Origin: Verrucomicrobiota bacterium
Lineage (GTDB): Bacteria; Verrucomicrobiota; Verrucomicrobiia; Verrucomicrobiales; Akkermansiaceae
Reading direction: 5' to 3'
Length of the DNA stretch: 64,000 nucleotides
Assembly: GCA_017301995.1 (NCBI GenBank)
Contig: JAFLEH010000019.1
Span: 62,001 to 126,000 of the forward strand
The notes beneath the pieces are model-generated. The model did no database searches and was not told the DNA's origin. It saw only the letters and a program-made list of their open reading frames with translations. Each line of letters starts with the position of its first letter. The first letter of the stretch is position 1. Position numbers and translations under genes: made by a program. Below are positions 27,741-36,508 of this stretch, in pieces.

Positions 27741-28500
27741 GCTTGGGAATTACAAGATCCATCTGGCGACAGGTGCAAAAGACAAGCCAATCAACGCATT
27801 TTATGACGGCAAGTTCAAAGAGTGGCAAGAAGGCCAGCGGCAGCGGAATTTCGAGTGCGAGAGGGTGATCGGCATGATACACATTGGAGGCGACAGATGG
27901 CTTTTCGCAGGGGTATGGGACGTCCACGGATGTGTCAAAAAGCCAGACGGATTCCGCTACAGAACAACTGAAATCGGAGGGTTGGAACATATTGCGGGCC
28001 GCGCTGTCATCTCATTCAGGAGGCAATTCAGGGCATCATACCTGAGGGGAGACAATTTCGGCCACCATCTGGTTATTTCGGAAATCAGACAGGAGCGGTT
28101 GTCGGTGGAGAACTTTCCGGGGTATTCATCGACGCGTCTTCCGTTCGATACCCTGTGCGTCGTGGTTCGCCAGCGTCCTGACGCATGGGTCACAGCCCTT
28201 CGCTGCGTCGCCGGCGTCTACCTGATCGCGGACGGATCGAACGGCAAACTGTACGTCGGAAGCGCCTGCGGTGAGGGTGGCATCTGGAACAGATGGGAAA
28301 CGTATGCGAGGAACGGCCACGGCGGCAACAAGGAGTTGGTCGAGGTCATCAAGGCCAAGGGCATCGAACACGCTTCGCATTTTGTCCTTTCGATTCTCGA
28401 AATCTGCGCCCTTATCGCCACCAAAGACGAGGTGCTGGCGCGTGAGACTCATTGGAAGAACGTCCTCATGAGCCGGGAGTTCGGATATAACAAGAATTGA
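27700..28500 (+). CDS. GIY-YIG family nuclease
   Basis: 266 residues. Residues ~168-266 form a GIY-YIG domain (GVYLIADGSNGKLYVGS, then WNRWETYARNG and a catalytic-region E near 245). The N-terminal 165 residues are a separate domain found with type II-like and phage GIY-YIG enzymes. It could be a restriction-type endonuclease, a homing-like enzyme or a phage DNA-processing nuclease. It overlaps the previous gene by 41 bases, which argues for vertical cotranscription rather than recent insertion. Confidence 0.75.
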   Translation: MIRLIDLIKLAGVELGNYKIHLATGAKDKPINAFYDGKFKEWQEGQRQRNFECERVIGMIHIGGDRWLFAGVWDVHGCVKKPDGFRYRTTEIGGLEHIAGRAVISFRRQFRASYLRGDNFGHHLVISEIRQERLSVENFPGYSSTRLPFDTLCVVVRQRPDAWVTALRCVAGVYLIADGSNGKLYVGSACGEGGIWNRWETYARNGHGGNKELVEVIKAKGIEHASHFVLSILEICALIATKDEVLARETHWKNVLMSREFGYNKN

Positions 28501-28525
28501 CCGGGTTGACTACGGGCCACAGGGC

Positions 28526-29458
28526 ATGGATTCCAAGCCCCTATCCGTTCTGGTCACCGGTTCGTCCGGCTTCATCGGCTCCCATGTCGTTCGCCGTCTC
28601 TGCGCGGCCGGCCACAAGGTGACCGGCTACGACCTGATTCCGCCCGAAGACGATTTTCCGGACGGCAGTCTTTACCTCGTCGGCGACATCCGGACCGGCC
28701 GACTCCCCCACCAGGGAATCGACGCCGTGGTCCATCTTGCGGCACTTGCCGGGGTGCGGCCATCGCTCGACCGCCCGTTCGACTACTTCGCAACCAACGT
28801 GACCGGCACCCTGCGGTTGCTGGATCACTGTCGCTTCCACGGCATCGGCCGGTTCGTGTTCGCCTCGTCGTCCAGCGTTTACGGCCCGGAAAGTCCCCTG
28901 CCCTTTTCCGAGGACGGCCCCACCGACCCGTGCAGCCCCTACGCGCTGACCAAGCTCCAGGGAGAGCAGTGGGGCCGCCTCTACGCCCGCCACCACGGCC
29001 TGCGGTTCGTGGCGCTGCGTTTCTTCTCGGTGTGGGGCCCCGGCCAACGCCCCGACCTGGCCCTGGAGTGCTTCCGCCGCCGGATCGAAGCAGGTCAGCC
29101 CTTGGAGATCCACGGCGACGGCACCCAGCGCCGCGACCTCACCCACGTGTCCGACGTGGCGCGGGCCGTGGAACTGGCGGTCCGGTGGCCGGGACCGGGG
29201 GCGGTGGCCCTGAACGTCGGAACGGGCCGAAACCACTCGGTTCTGGACATGGTGGACGCCGCCGCCAAAAACGCCGCCGCTTTACACTTTCCGGGCTCCG
29301 GCTTTACTAACTTTACACCCGTTCTAACCAAGAACACCCCCAACCCGGCGGACGTGCCGGAAACGCGCGCATCCCTTGTGGCCGTAGGCCGGGAGCTTGG
29401 CTGGACCCCCTCGGTTTTCTTCCCAAACGGACCGATTTCCGACGTGAAAAAAGTGTAA
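28526..29458 (+). CDS. NAD-dependent sugar-nucleotide epimerase/dehydratase
   Basis: 310 residues, extended SDR family: GSSGFIGSH near the start, SSSSVYG around 112-118, Y139-x-x-x-K143 and RFFSVWGPGQRPD, like UDP-glucuronate 4-epimerases. It would epimerise a UDP-hexose or hexuronate. TTGAC at 28506 lies 20 bases before the ATG, the same start element as phage genes, so it belongs to the element. It is the last gene of the early operon; supply of a sugar donor to the element's glycosyltransferases (41056 or 60621) is an inference. The C-terminus carries an inverted repeat. Confidence 0.85.
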   Translation: MDSKPLSVLVTGSSGFIGSHVVRRLCAAGHKVTGYDLIPPEDDFPDGSLYLVGDIRTGRLPHQGIDAVVHLAALAGVRPSLDRPFDYFATNVTGTLRLLDHCRFHGIGRFVFASSSSVYGPESPLPFSEDGPTDPCSPYALTKLQGEQWGRLYARHHGLRFVALRFFSVWGPGQRPDLALECFRRRIEAGQPLEIHGDGTQRRDLTHVSDVARAVELAVRWPGPGAVALNVGTGRNHSVLDMVDAAAKNAAALHFPGSGFTNFTPVLTKNTPNPADVPETRASLVAVGRELGWTPSVFFPNGPISDVKKV

Positions 29459-29461
29459 AGC
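29279..29461. repeat. 12-base perfect inverted repeat with CTTTAC units at the end of the epimerase gene
   Basis: GCTTTACACTTT at 29279-29290 is repeated in reverse complement at 29450-29461, across the stop codon. Two more CTTTAC units lie at 29302 and 29311. The arrangement (short repeats, inverted arms) resembles the repeat at 23804-23947. Confidence 0.6.
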
Positions 29462-29485
29462 TGAAAATGGCTCCTTTCATAGGAT

Positions 29486-29509
29486 TTGGATGGGGGTGGG
29501 ACCCCCCAA
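29486..29509. terminator. GC-rich hairpin between convergent operons
   Basis: TTGG and a GGGGGT run pair with ACCCCC and CCAA around a 3-base loop, giving a stem of about 10 bp. It lies between the epimerase (plus) and the exported-protein operon (minus). There is no T-run, so a bidirectional terminator is plausible but not proven. Confidence 0.4.
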
Positions 29510-29654
29510 GGACTGGAACGCCCTCGGGAATAGATTTCCTACTCACGATCACCGCCTCACAGCAAAGTCAAACGGGCGTTTTCGCAAATTCTAACCGCCA
29601 TGTTGGCTCTCACAGCTAACAAATGGTGTTAGTTTATTCCGCCGGACCAGGCAT

Positions 29655-30479
29655 CTACGGTCTTGCTGACCAGCACTCACGATCGGGCGGATTCACCTTG
29701 AAACCGGGACGGACTTTGAAAGCTTCACACTTTTGGGTGGCTACGGCCATGTGGGCGGTCATCCAATCACGGAGGGTTGTCTTTCTCTGGGCTTTGTCGG
29801 CGTCTGACGGAGGAAGTGCGCTTCTCTCAAAGCCCACATCCATTAGGGACTGGATCAGGGATCCCCAAATAATACCTCCGCGAGTTGTCACTTTTTGGTG
29901 TCGGCCCTCGCTCATCGGTGGAATGACAATCACTTCGGGATCATCCACATACTCCACAACGAATGTCAGGAGCCTGGGATCATACAAATCCTTAAACAGA
30001 TCGGAAGCCAGATCGGCAATCAGCCGCATTTTCAGCGGGTCGGTCTGCTGTTGGGCTACGCGAACAATGGCGTCTGCCTTGGCGGTGTCCGTCAAATCCA
30101 TGACGGAATACAAGATAAATCTAACATCCATAAGCGCCTTACGGGCGTCCTCCTTGTTAGCAGCGGTCGTGGCACCGAGGATGAGATTGAGCATCGCGTC
30201 AATTTGGGTTCCGTCCCTTGCTCCGGGCCACTCCGCCTTGAGTCTGGCAGCACCGTGGGTATAGATATTTCCCACTGGATGACCGTTTGGGCGAACTTCG
30301 GTAGCGATGCAACTGAAAACATCGGCGGCGGTATAAGATGCCACCGCCTTGGCTTTGTCCGGCGCATCAGGGATGAACGTGGGGAGTGGAGGATGGGCCG
30401 CTCCACTTATTGAAGATAATCCCATGAAGGAAGCGGCGAGAAGGGAAGATGCGGATACATGGACTAAATGGAGTTTCAT
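29655..30479 (-). CDS. exported hypothetical protein, paralogue of the 269-residue protein upstream
   Basis: 274 residues with a signal peptide (MKLHLVHVSASSLLAASFMG...SGA). The mature part shares many blocks with the protein at 30716-31525: HGAARLKAEWPGA versus YRAGGRSSGLKANWPGA, VRF.L..VM.LTD..KADA, QTDP, DPRLL, LRDWMT and QKC. It is predicted helical and secreted. No enzymatic motif or known family. It is the last gene of the exported-protein cassette and follows a truncated copy of the cassette's protease. Confidence 0.75.
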   Translation of the reverse strand: MKLHLVHVSASSLLAASFMGLSSISGAAHPPLPTFIPDAPDKAKAVASYTAADVFSCIATEVRPNGHPVGNIYTHGAARLKAEWPGARDGTQIDAMLNLILGATTAANKEDARKALMDVRFILYSVMDLTDTAKADAIVRVAQQQTDPLKMRLIADLASDLFKDLYDPRLLTFVVEYVDDPEVIVIPPMSEGRHQKVTTRGGIIWGSLIQSLMDVGFERSALPPSDADKAQRKTTLRDWMTAHMAVATQKCEAFKVRPGFKVNPPDRECWSARP

Positions 30480-30491
30480 TTTGAATGATAG

Positions 30492-30722
30492 TTAGTTGTT
30501 GAACGAATGGAAGTCGTATAGTTTGAGCGGAGTTGGATCGGATTCCCCGTGTTCGATCATTCGGTTTCCTTTCGCATTGAAGAAGTCCGTGATCTGTTGC
30601 CACGATTTACCTTCGACAAGCAAGCGGACATAATGGGTCATGCCCCACGAGGCATCGACCCGCGTATTGGTATTCGCCAGGGGAGTGAACAGATCACCTT
30701 GGATCTGCTGGGCTCCTACCAC
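30492..30722 (-). pseudogene. C-terminal fragment of a duplicated copy of the 1089-residue exported protein
   Basis: The frame contains QIQGDLF..., MTHYVRLLVEGKSWQQI and a final PTPLKLYDFHSF, which align with QIAGDWF..., MTHYVRLLTEGKSWAQI and TPVLYKYHTY at the end of the protein encoded at 31547-34816. Only about the last 75 residues remain and no start or signal peptide is present. It sits between two paralogous small exported-protein genes, so a [large protein + small protein] unit was duplicated and the large gene then deleted to a stub. Confidence 0.8.
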
Positions 30723-31525
30723 CGGGCATCGAAGGGAACAATGCTGGGGACGGGGCGCTTCCAGTCCGGCTTGGCCTTGGTCTCGGCGCACTTCTGGGCG
30801 ATGAGAGTCCAGTTATCCGTCATCCATTGCTTGAGGGCCGCACAATGGGCCGCCTCGTCCAATTGCTTCCACGCAGGATCGGGGGGGAGGTCGATGTCGG
30901 CCAGACAGGTTTCCAACGATCTCAGGGCCTGGGAGCGAACAGTATATACATTGGGAACACCCTCCGCCATTCGGGCTCCATGAATAATGGTGGCGTTGTC
31001 CAGATTGGCCTTCGCATAAAGCAGGAGTCGGGGGTCAAGAAACGTCTCCCACATGGATGCCGCGATAGACTTGGCAAAGGCCTTCTTTTTCGGATCGGTC
31101 TGCGCGTCAACGACGCGGATGAAGGCGTCCGCCTTCTCTGCGTCCGTTAGAACCATCACATTCTTGAGAACGAAGCGGACGTTCTCGAGCGCATCCCAAC
31201 GGTTCCACGGGTCGTCATCAGGGGCGGGTTCGGCATTGATGATCACCTGTAGCATCGCATCCACGCTCGTGGCCACTTTGGCGCCGGGCCAGTTGGCTTT
31301 CAAGCCGGAAGATCGTCCGCCGGCACGATACAAATGGATCTTCGGAAGGAGATCGGATCGTGTGGCTACGATGCCCAACACATCCATGGGCGTGTATTCA
31401 GCGATTGGTTTGTCCGCTGGCGGAGTGTTTGGCAGAAACGCAGGCCGCTCCCGCGCCGGAGAAACCGCAAGAGCCGGAAGCAGCCCGGCGGCGAGCAACA
31501 GTGGCAGATTGAGAAACATTTTCAT
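30716..31525 (-). CDS. exported hypothetical protein of the cassette
   Basis: 269 residues with a signal peptide (MKMFLNLPLLLAAGLLPALA). It is paralogous to the product of 29655-30479. The mature part is helical, with repeated 'LTDAEKADAFIRVVDAQTDP' type segments and a conserved C near the end (IAQKCAE). It starts 21 bases after the 1089-residue gene, so it is cotranscribed with it. It could be a partner or inhibitor of the predicted protease, but this rests only on pairing and duplication as a unit. Confidence 0.75.
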   Translation of the reverse strand: MKMFLNLPLLLAAGLLPALAVSPARERPAFLPNTPPADKPIAEYTPMDVLGIVATRSDLLPKIHLYRAGGRSSGLKANWPGAKVATSVDAMLQVIINAEPAPDDDPWNRWDALENVRFVLKNVMVLTDAEKADAFIRVVDAQTDPKKKAFAKSIAASMWETFLDPRLLLYAKANLDNATIIHGARMAEGVPNVYTVRSQALRSLETCLADIDLPPDPAWKQLDEAAHCAALKQWMTDNWTLIAQKCAETKAKPDWKRPVPSIVPFDARW

Positions 31526-31546
31526 GGTGGTTTCAGGTTGGTGGTT

Positions 31547-34500
31547 TCAGTAGGTGTGGTATTTGTAAAGGACGGGCGTTTCCGGACCGGCAAGACCGGG
31601 CGGGTAATACTGGTTCTGGTTCAGGTAGCTGACGATCTGAGCCCATGATTTGCCCTCCGTGAGTAGGCGCACATAGTGGGTCATCTTCCAGGAGTAGCCA
31701 TTCTTAGAGTTGGTTCCCGGGTTATCGTTTGGCTCTGGCAGTCCGTTCTTTGTGAACCAATCCCCGGCAATCTGACCGGCGCTTCCCCCCAGGATGCTGT
31801 AACTTTCCGACATGGTGAAAACCAAAGTGCCGTGGTTCAAGGATTCGGAGAACCCTCTGCCGGAATTACAGGAGGCCATGAAGCAGGAGGCGTAGCGCAA
31901 GGCAGGCTTGTCTCCGGCGGATTTGACGATAGTGTTCCAGTTCTTGTGCGTCCCCTGGTGAATGTAGTGGTAATGGGTGCCGTCGGTATCGGTTTTGGGC
32001 GTGAGTACCGCGCCGATTGCCTGTCCGCCGAACTTCGGCACGCCGGGCACCGGCACCATGTAGTTCGCCACGCTGGGCACGAGGTCCGCAGGGCGCAACG
32101 CGAAGTCCGGCCCTCCGTGATCCGGGTTTTTCATGGGGTTGCCACCAAAAAGCGCATCATCCGGATCGTCCGATTTCATCGTTATGGCGGTCATCCCGTT
32201 GCCGGAGATGTTCATGTAATCGTCCACCGTCAGGGTGCCGCCGACATTGAAATTGGGACCAAGGCCGTAGTTGGAATGCCCGTTGTAGATCACGTGCGCG
32301 CCCTCCATGGCGAGCGCCATTTTCATCTCCTTGTCCTTGTGGGCGGCGCGAACAGTGATCAAAGGTCTATGGTCCTCGTTGTCACCCTCTTCGTAGTGTT
32401 TGAGATCCACCATATCCACGGAATACCACAGCACCTTGCCCTGCTGATCCTTCCCCTTCAGGATGACGGTGTTGTTCCGGTCGTCCCTGCGGCGGGCACC
32501 AAGATAATTTTTGTCGTGGAGTTGCTTGGCGAGATTCCTGGCGGCGGCACCGAAGGTCCAGTTGTGCTTTCCGGTACAGGTGATGACCGGCGTGGCGACA
32601 TGGACCTTGAGAGTATCCCCCGGAACATAGCCGCCACTGCCGAGTTTGAGCTGCATTTCGATTTCCTCGGGTGTTTCCGCCCCGGTGAGTTTCCGGCCTT
32701 CCAGATAGAGGGTCTGGTCGGTGGCCAGTTCGATCTCGGTTTCCTCGCTGAGGATGGGACCGGTGCGGTCCTGGTTGCGCCAGATTCTGACGAAGGTGTC
32801 GTCGAATTTCAGACGGGCCTTGGCGACGGGAACGCCGTAGCCGATGTGGATCGGGCGGAGCTTGAGCTGGATCATGTCGTCCTCCTGAGCGTTGGCGGCG
32901 GTGTCGTCGTAGTCGTTCTTGAAGACCAGAATGCCGTGTCCGCCGTTACCCTCGCTGTTGTCGTCATCGTCCCAGTTGACGTTGACCACTTCGCCCTCGG
33001 CGTCCTCTTTGGCGGCGGCGAGTTCCACAGGCTTGTCATCCTTCTCGGTGCCGGGCTTGATGAAATCCATATCCACATGGGTTCCGAACCAGATGCGCGA
33101 GCCGCCCCACTTCGAGAAGTCGAGGTCCTGGAGATTGGCCGGATCCTCGATCCCGTGTGCGTTGAAGGTTGCCAGGGGGATTTCCTGCCAATCGCCGGAT
33201 CCATGATCGGCATCGCACGCGATGGCAATGACGGCCTTTGCCTCGGTTTCGTCGGTGATGGGCGAGGAACCGTCCGCGTCCCGGTAGTCAAGGTATTCGT
33301 GCTGTGTAACGAGAAAATGGAAGTTCTGGTGGTAGTCGGCGGGAGGGGAGGCGTATTCGTATCCGAACGGGCTGCGGGGATTGAAGCGCACCCAGCGCCA
33401 GCGGACCCGCTTGAGGCGCTCGTCATATCCGTAGTCCGCTATGGGTGCGGTCCCCGGTTCAGCGATGTGGCCGGAGACGCCAAAGTCGGCATTGCGGAAG
33501 CGTTCCCTAACGAACTCGGCGGCTTGGGCGTCGCCCATGCAGGTGCGGTTGTAGTCCACCCATTCCAGCGGACCGTAGGTGGCCGCGGGAGTTTCCGTCC
33601 AAGGACGGGTTTTCACATGGGCGGTCCAGAATTCGGGATAGGTCACCGGATCGGTGAGTTTGAAGCGTTCGGTCACGGTGACGGTTTCGGTGCCGCTGCG
33701 AACCAGTTGTCCCTGCGGGTTCCCGGCCACATGCCTTTTCACCCTCCATGCCGTGGTTTCCGTGGTGGTGGTCACGATCTCGGTCTCACCAAAGGTTGGT
33801 CCGTCCACGGTGGTTTCCGTAGGATCTTCGACGAGGTATTCATCCTGACCGAGCGGGGGAAGCTGGTGGGCGCTTTTCCAGTCGGAAAACGCGGTGCCTT
33901 CGGTTGTGGACACCGGTTGTCCGCCGGCGGGGATGGTCCCGCCTACCAAATGGGTGGATTTCCAGACCTGGCTGCCGTCGCTGATACTGGAATAGTGTGG
34001 GGAGTCGCTGACCGCATACTCTTCGGATTCCTGATAGGTGAGGTAGCGATGAGTGTCGTCGGTTCCATAAAAATCCGTGAATCCGACGCCGTAGGGCATT
34101 TCGTGGGATTCCTGCTGGATCTCGAACACCACGGAGTAGAGTTCGTTGTCAGGCACGCCATCGCCATCCGCATCGGTTCCGTCTCCGGCCGGATTCTTCC
34201 CGGCGGCGCGGGCGGCGGCATCGTCAATGCCATCCCCATCGGTATCCATCAGGTAGGGACTGCTGCCAAGAGTGGCTTCCTCGATGTCCGCCAGCCCGTC
34301 GTTGTCAGTATCGACATCCGTCACCGCCACGCGCCAGAAGCGGCTGTCGGTGTCGTTGGTCTCGAAGCCATAGACGAAATCGTTGCCGTTGCCGATGTAG
34401 GGGGCACCGACGGCAAACCAACTATTCGCCGCTAGGTCGGGGGAGAACAGCAACGTGTATTGCTTGCCTACCAGGGTGGGCCAGGTGACCGTGACCGCCT

Positions 34501-34816
34501 CGGGGGTGACGAGTTCGGGAATGCCATTCACGTCGGGCGGGCCATAGACAGCGGGAATATGGGCGGTTTCCGGCCGGACCAAACCATCAGGCGGATTTGG
34601 ATCGAATGGATCGGTGCCCGCCGCGGCTTCCTGCGCATTGGTCCAACCGTCCGCATCGGGGTCGGCCTGAGGGTCGAAGGTTTCGCCAAAGAGTTCGTCG
34701 TTGTTATAGGCCCGTTCCCAAAGGTCACTCAGGCCGTTGTTGTTGGTGTCGATGATTGCGGAAACCGAAGGGGCAAGCAGCAGGACGCCAAGGGTGGTGA
34801 AAAGGCGGGATTTCAT
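31547..34816 (-). CDS. exported 1089-residue protein with thrombospondin type 3 repeats and candidate caspase-like (clan CD) C-terminus
   Basis: Signal peptide MKSRLFTTLGVLLLAPSVSA. Asp-rich Ca-binding-type repeats lie near residues 20-60 (DTNNNGLSDLWE, DPDADGWTNAQE) and 165-215 (DTDNDGLADIEE, DTDGDGIDD, DADGDGVPD). A long beta-rich middle follows. The C-terminal ~270 residues show VIYNGHSNYG with H847 and YASCFMASCNSG with C978 and C983, then FSESLNHGTLVF and SILGGSAG, resembling the His/Cys dyad and following helix of CHAT/gingipain-type peptidases. The H-to-C distance (~131) is longer than usual, so protease activity is an inference. It is ATGA-coupled to the upstream 314-residue gene. Confidence 0.8.
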   Translation of the reverse strand: MKSRLFTTLGVLLLAPSVSAIIDTNNNGLSDLWERAYNNDELFGETFDPQADPDADGWTNAQEAAAGTDPFDPNPPDGLVRPETAHIPAVYGPPDVNGIPELVTPEAVTVTWPTLVGKQYTLLFSPDLAANSWFAVGAPYIGNGNDFVYGFETNDTDSRFWRVAVTDVDTDNDGLADIEEATLGSSPYLMDTDGDGIDDAAARAAGKNPAGDGTDADGDGVPDNELYSVVFEIQQESHEMPYGVGFTDFYGTDDTHRYLTYQESEEYAVSDSPHYSSISDGSQVWKSTHLVGGTIPAGGQPVSTTEGTAFSDWKSAHQLPPLGQDEYLVEDPTETTVDGPTFGETEIVTTTTETTAWRVKRHVAGNPQGQLVRSGTETVTVTERFKLTDPVTYPEFWTAHVKTRPWTETPAATYGPLEWVDYNRTCMGDAQAAEFVRERFRNADFGVSGHIAEPGTAPIADYGYDERLKRVRWRWVRFNPRSPFGYEYASPPADYHQNFHFLVTQHEYLDYRDADGSSPITDETEAKAVIAIACDADHGSGDWQEIPLATFNAHGIEDPANLQDLDFSKWGGSRIWFGTHVDMDFIKPGTEKDDKPVELAAAKEDAEGEVVNVNWDDDDNSEGNGGHGILVFKNDYDDTAANAQEDDMIQLKLRPIHIGYGVPVAKARLKFDDTFVRIWRNQDRTGPILSEETEIELATDQTLYLEGRKLTGAETPEEIEMQLKLGSGGYVPGDTLKVHVATPVITCTGKHNWTFGAAARNLAKQLHDKNYLGARRRDDRNNTVILKGKDQQGKVLWYSVDMVDLKHYEEGDNEDHRPLITVRAAHKDKEMKMALAMEGAHVIYNGHSNYGLGPNFNVGGTLTVDDYMNISGNGMTAITMKSDDPDDALFGGNPMKNPDHGGPDFALRPADLVPSVANYMVPVPGVPKFGGQAIGAVLTPKTDTDGTHYHYIHQGTHKNWNTIVKSAGDKPALRYASCFMASCNSGRGFSESLNHGTLVFTMSESYSILGGSAGQIAGDWFTKNGLPEPNDNPGTNSKNGYSWKMTHYVRLLTEGKSWAQIVSYLNQNQYYPPGLAGPETPVLYKYHTY

Positions 34817-35757
34817 CGGGTGGCTTCCCCTTTCTCCTTGGACGCCGGTTTCTCGGTGCGCCAGTAATTGAGGGTGATGTCCTTGGGCTGTGGCGGATGG
34901 GCCTTTAGGTATGCCTCACGCTCGATGCGAGCCCGCTCCCGGCCCTGCCAAGCCGTCAGGAGGCGGGCGTATTCGGAGTTGTAGAGGTCGTGGAGAGACT
35001 GGATGGCAACCAAATCTTCGGCGGCGGGCCGGCCTTTTATAATCTTGAAGGTGGCTTTGCCTTCGGCGAACCGGGGCATGTCCGGCGCATCGTATTCGCG
35101 GCCCTTTGAGGCGAGCAGGTCGGTCATGCGGTCGATGTCCACATTCCCCCAGCCCATGAACAGGGAGTGGGTATCCCCGGCGGTGTCCGCAAACGACTGG
35201 ATTCCTCCGGCGATCAGCGCGAAGTCGGCGGAGGACCAGAATGTGATTTCCTCACCCTTGCCCATGGGCCACCAGCGCACGAGCGTGCGGGGCGGGGAGT
35301 CCTTGGAGCGGAAAACGGTCGCCCCGAGGAATAGCAGTTCGGATCTCGGATGAGCGGCGCGGTATTCCGCGAGGCGCTGGCTGAACGCCGCATCCAATTC
35401 GGCGCTGGCTTGCGGCACTCCGGGTGCGGGCGGAGGCGGGAGGTCGATGGGCTTGATTTTCCGGATGGTGATCGTCCGTCCACCCTGCTCGTGAGTGGTG
35501 GTTTGCAGGACATCCTCCCTTGCAATGGCCAACTTGGGCTTCGGCGGTGCGGGAGGGGGCGGCGTGCCGTCGGGAATGTTGCCGAGAATACGCGCTGCGG
35601 TGGGCACGATGGGGCCTGCGGCCGCAGGCATTGCTGGGGATTCTGCGACCGGAGCGGCAGCGGATTCATTGACTGGGGTGGCACCAACCTCATCCTGCGC
35701 ACAGACGGAGGCAGCAACGGCCATGACGGCGACAAACACAACGGAAGTTGTTTTCAT
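34813..35757 (-). CDS. exported Pro/Ala-rich hypothetical protein
   Basis: 314 residues; signal peptide MKTTSVVFVAVMAVAASVCA. A low-complexity Ala/Pro segment (about residues 25-105) leads to a folded-looking part (ELLFLGATVFRSKDSPPRTL, VRWWPMGKGEEITFWSSADF) and a charged C-terminus. No family recognised. It is the first gene of the exported cassette and overlaps the 1089-residue gene by ATGA. The upstream region carries no TTGAC start element, unlike phage core genes. Confidence 0.75.
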   Translation of the reverse strand: MKTTSVVFVAVMAVAASVCAQDEVGATPVNESAAAPVAESPAMPAAAGPIVPTAARILGNIPDGTPPPPAPPKPKLAIAREDVLQTTTHEQGGRTITIRKIKPIDLPPPPAPGVPQASAELDAAFSQRLAEYRAAHPRSELLFLGATVFRSKDSPPRTLVRWWPMGKGEEITFWSSADFALIAGGIQSFADTAGDTHSLFMGWGNVDIDRMTDLLASKGREYDAPDMPRFAEGKATFKIIKGRPAAEDLVAIQSLHDLYNSEYARLLTAWQGRERARIEREAYLKAHPPQPKDITLNYWRTEKPASKEKGEATR

Positions 35758-35882
35758 TTGGAGTTGTGACCACAGTACGCCATCCCGGCAGCCGGTTAGT
35801 CAACAAACAAACGCCCAAATCACGATTCACTTCGGCGCGTGTGCAATCCTAGTGATAACACGAAATCTTCATCTTGTATTCG

Positions 35883-36508
35883 TCACCCCATCCACATCTC
35901 CAAATCAGCCATCGCGGCCCTGACATTGCCCTTGGCCCCTTCCGCGATCTGGCGGGTGATTGAGATGGGTGCGCCCCACCGCCGGGCGAGGAAGGTCGCG
36001 AGAACCTCGTTTTCCGGGGACTGGAGCCGGACCGGTTGGAAGCGGGTTTGGAAGCGTTCGGTCAGGCTGGCCACATCGAGGTTGGTGGTGCCGAGGAACG
36101 CGTGGCCGGTTTTCTCCGGTCGAGGTAGGTAAGGAGCATGTCCTGGGCGTCCTTGGAGCAGCGGTCCAGTTCGTTGACCACCTTGACCGACCACGGGCCG
36201 AAGAGCGTGGAGTGGGCAAGCGAACGGGTCCACTCGCGGGCGAGGTCCAGCCGGACTTCCAAGCCGCTCACCTCCTCGATGGCGGCGGGATGGCTGGCGA
36301 GCGTGCGGGCGATCAGGTTCACGAGGCTGGTCTTGCCGATACCGGGGGCACCGGACACCAGCAATCGCAGCGGTTGATCCGGGTGCATACGCAGGCGTTC
36401 GGCTTTCCGCAGCAGCACTTCCGCCACCTTGCCCGCCTGCCCCACAAAATCCGCAGGACAGGACGGGACAAAGCAAGTGGGCGCGGGCGGTGGCGCTCTA
36501 CGCGGCAT
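35883..36508 (-). CDS. clamp-loader-like AAA+ ATPase, split by a -1 frameshift
   Basis: The N-terminal frame (from ATG at 36508) has the Walker A SGAPGIGKT (K59), LVNLIARTL and WSVKVVNELDRCSKDAQDML, a DnaX/RFC-like Walker B region. After DMLLTYLDR the matching protein continues in the -1 frame with EKTGHAFLGTTN (sensor 1-like), RFQPVRLQSP and GAKGNVRAAMADLEMW. The switch is near 36110-36120, at a GAGAAAAC stretch. Either this is a programmed shift as in dnaX, or the gene is broken, or one base is a sequencing error. Intact, it would be about 205 residues, small for a clamp loader. It overlaps the 51-residue gene upstream. Confidence 0.65.

Noticed and set aside
31676..34435. Very long plus-strand open frame (919 codons) opposite the 1089-residue exported protein gene
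   Set aside because: It mirrors the codon periodicity of the minus-strand gene, which has a signal peptide, recognisable repeats and operon overlap. The plus-strand translation is Val/Gly-rich with no domain.
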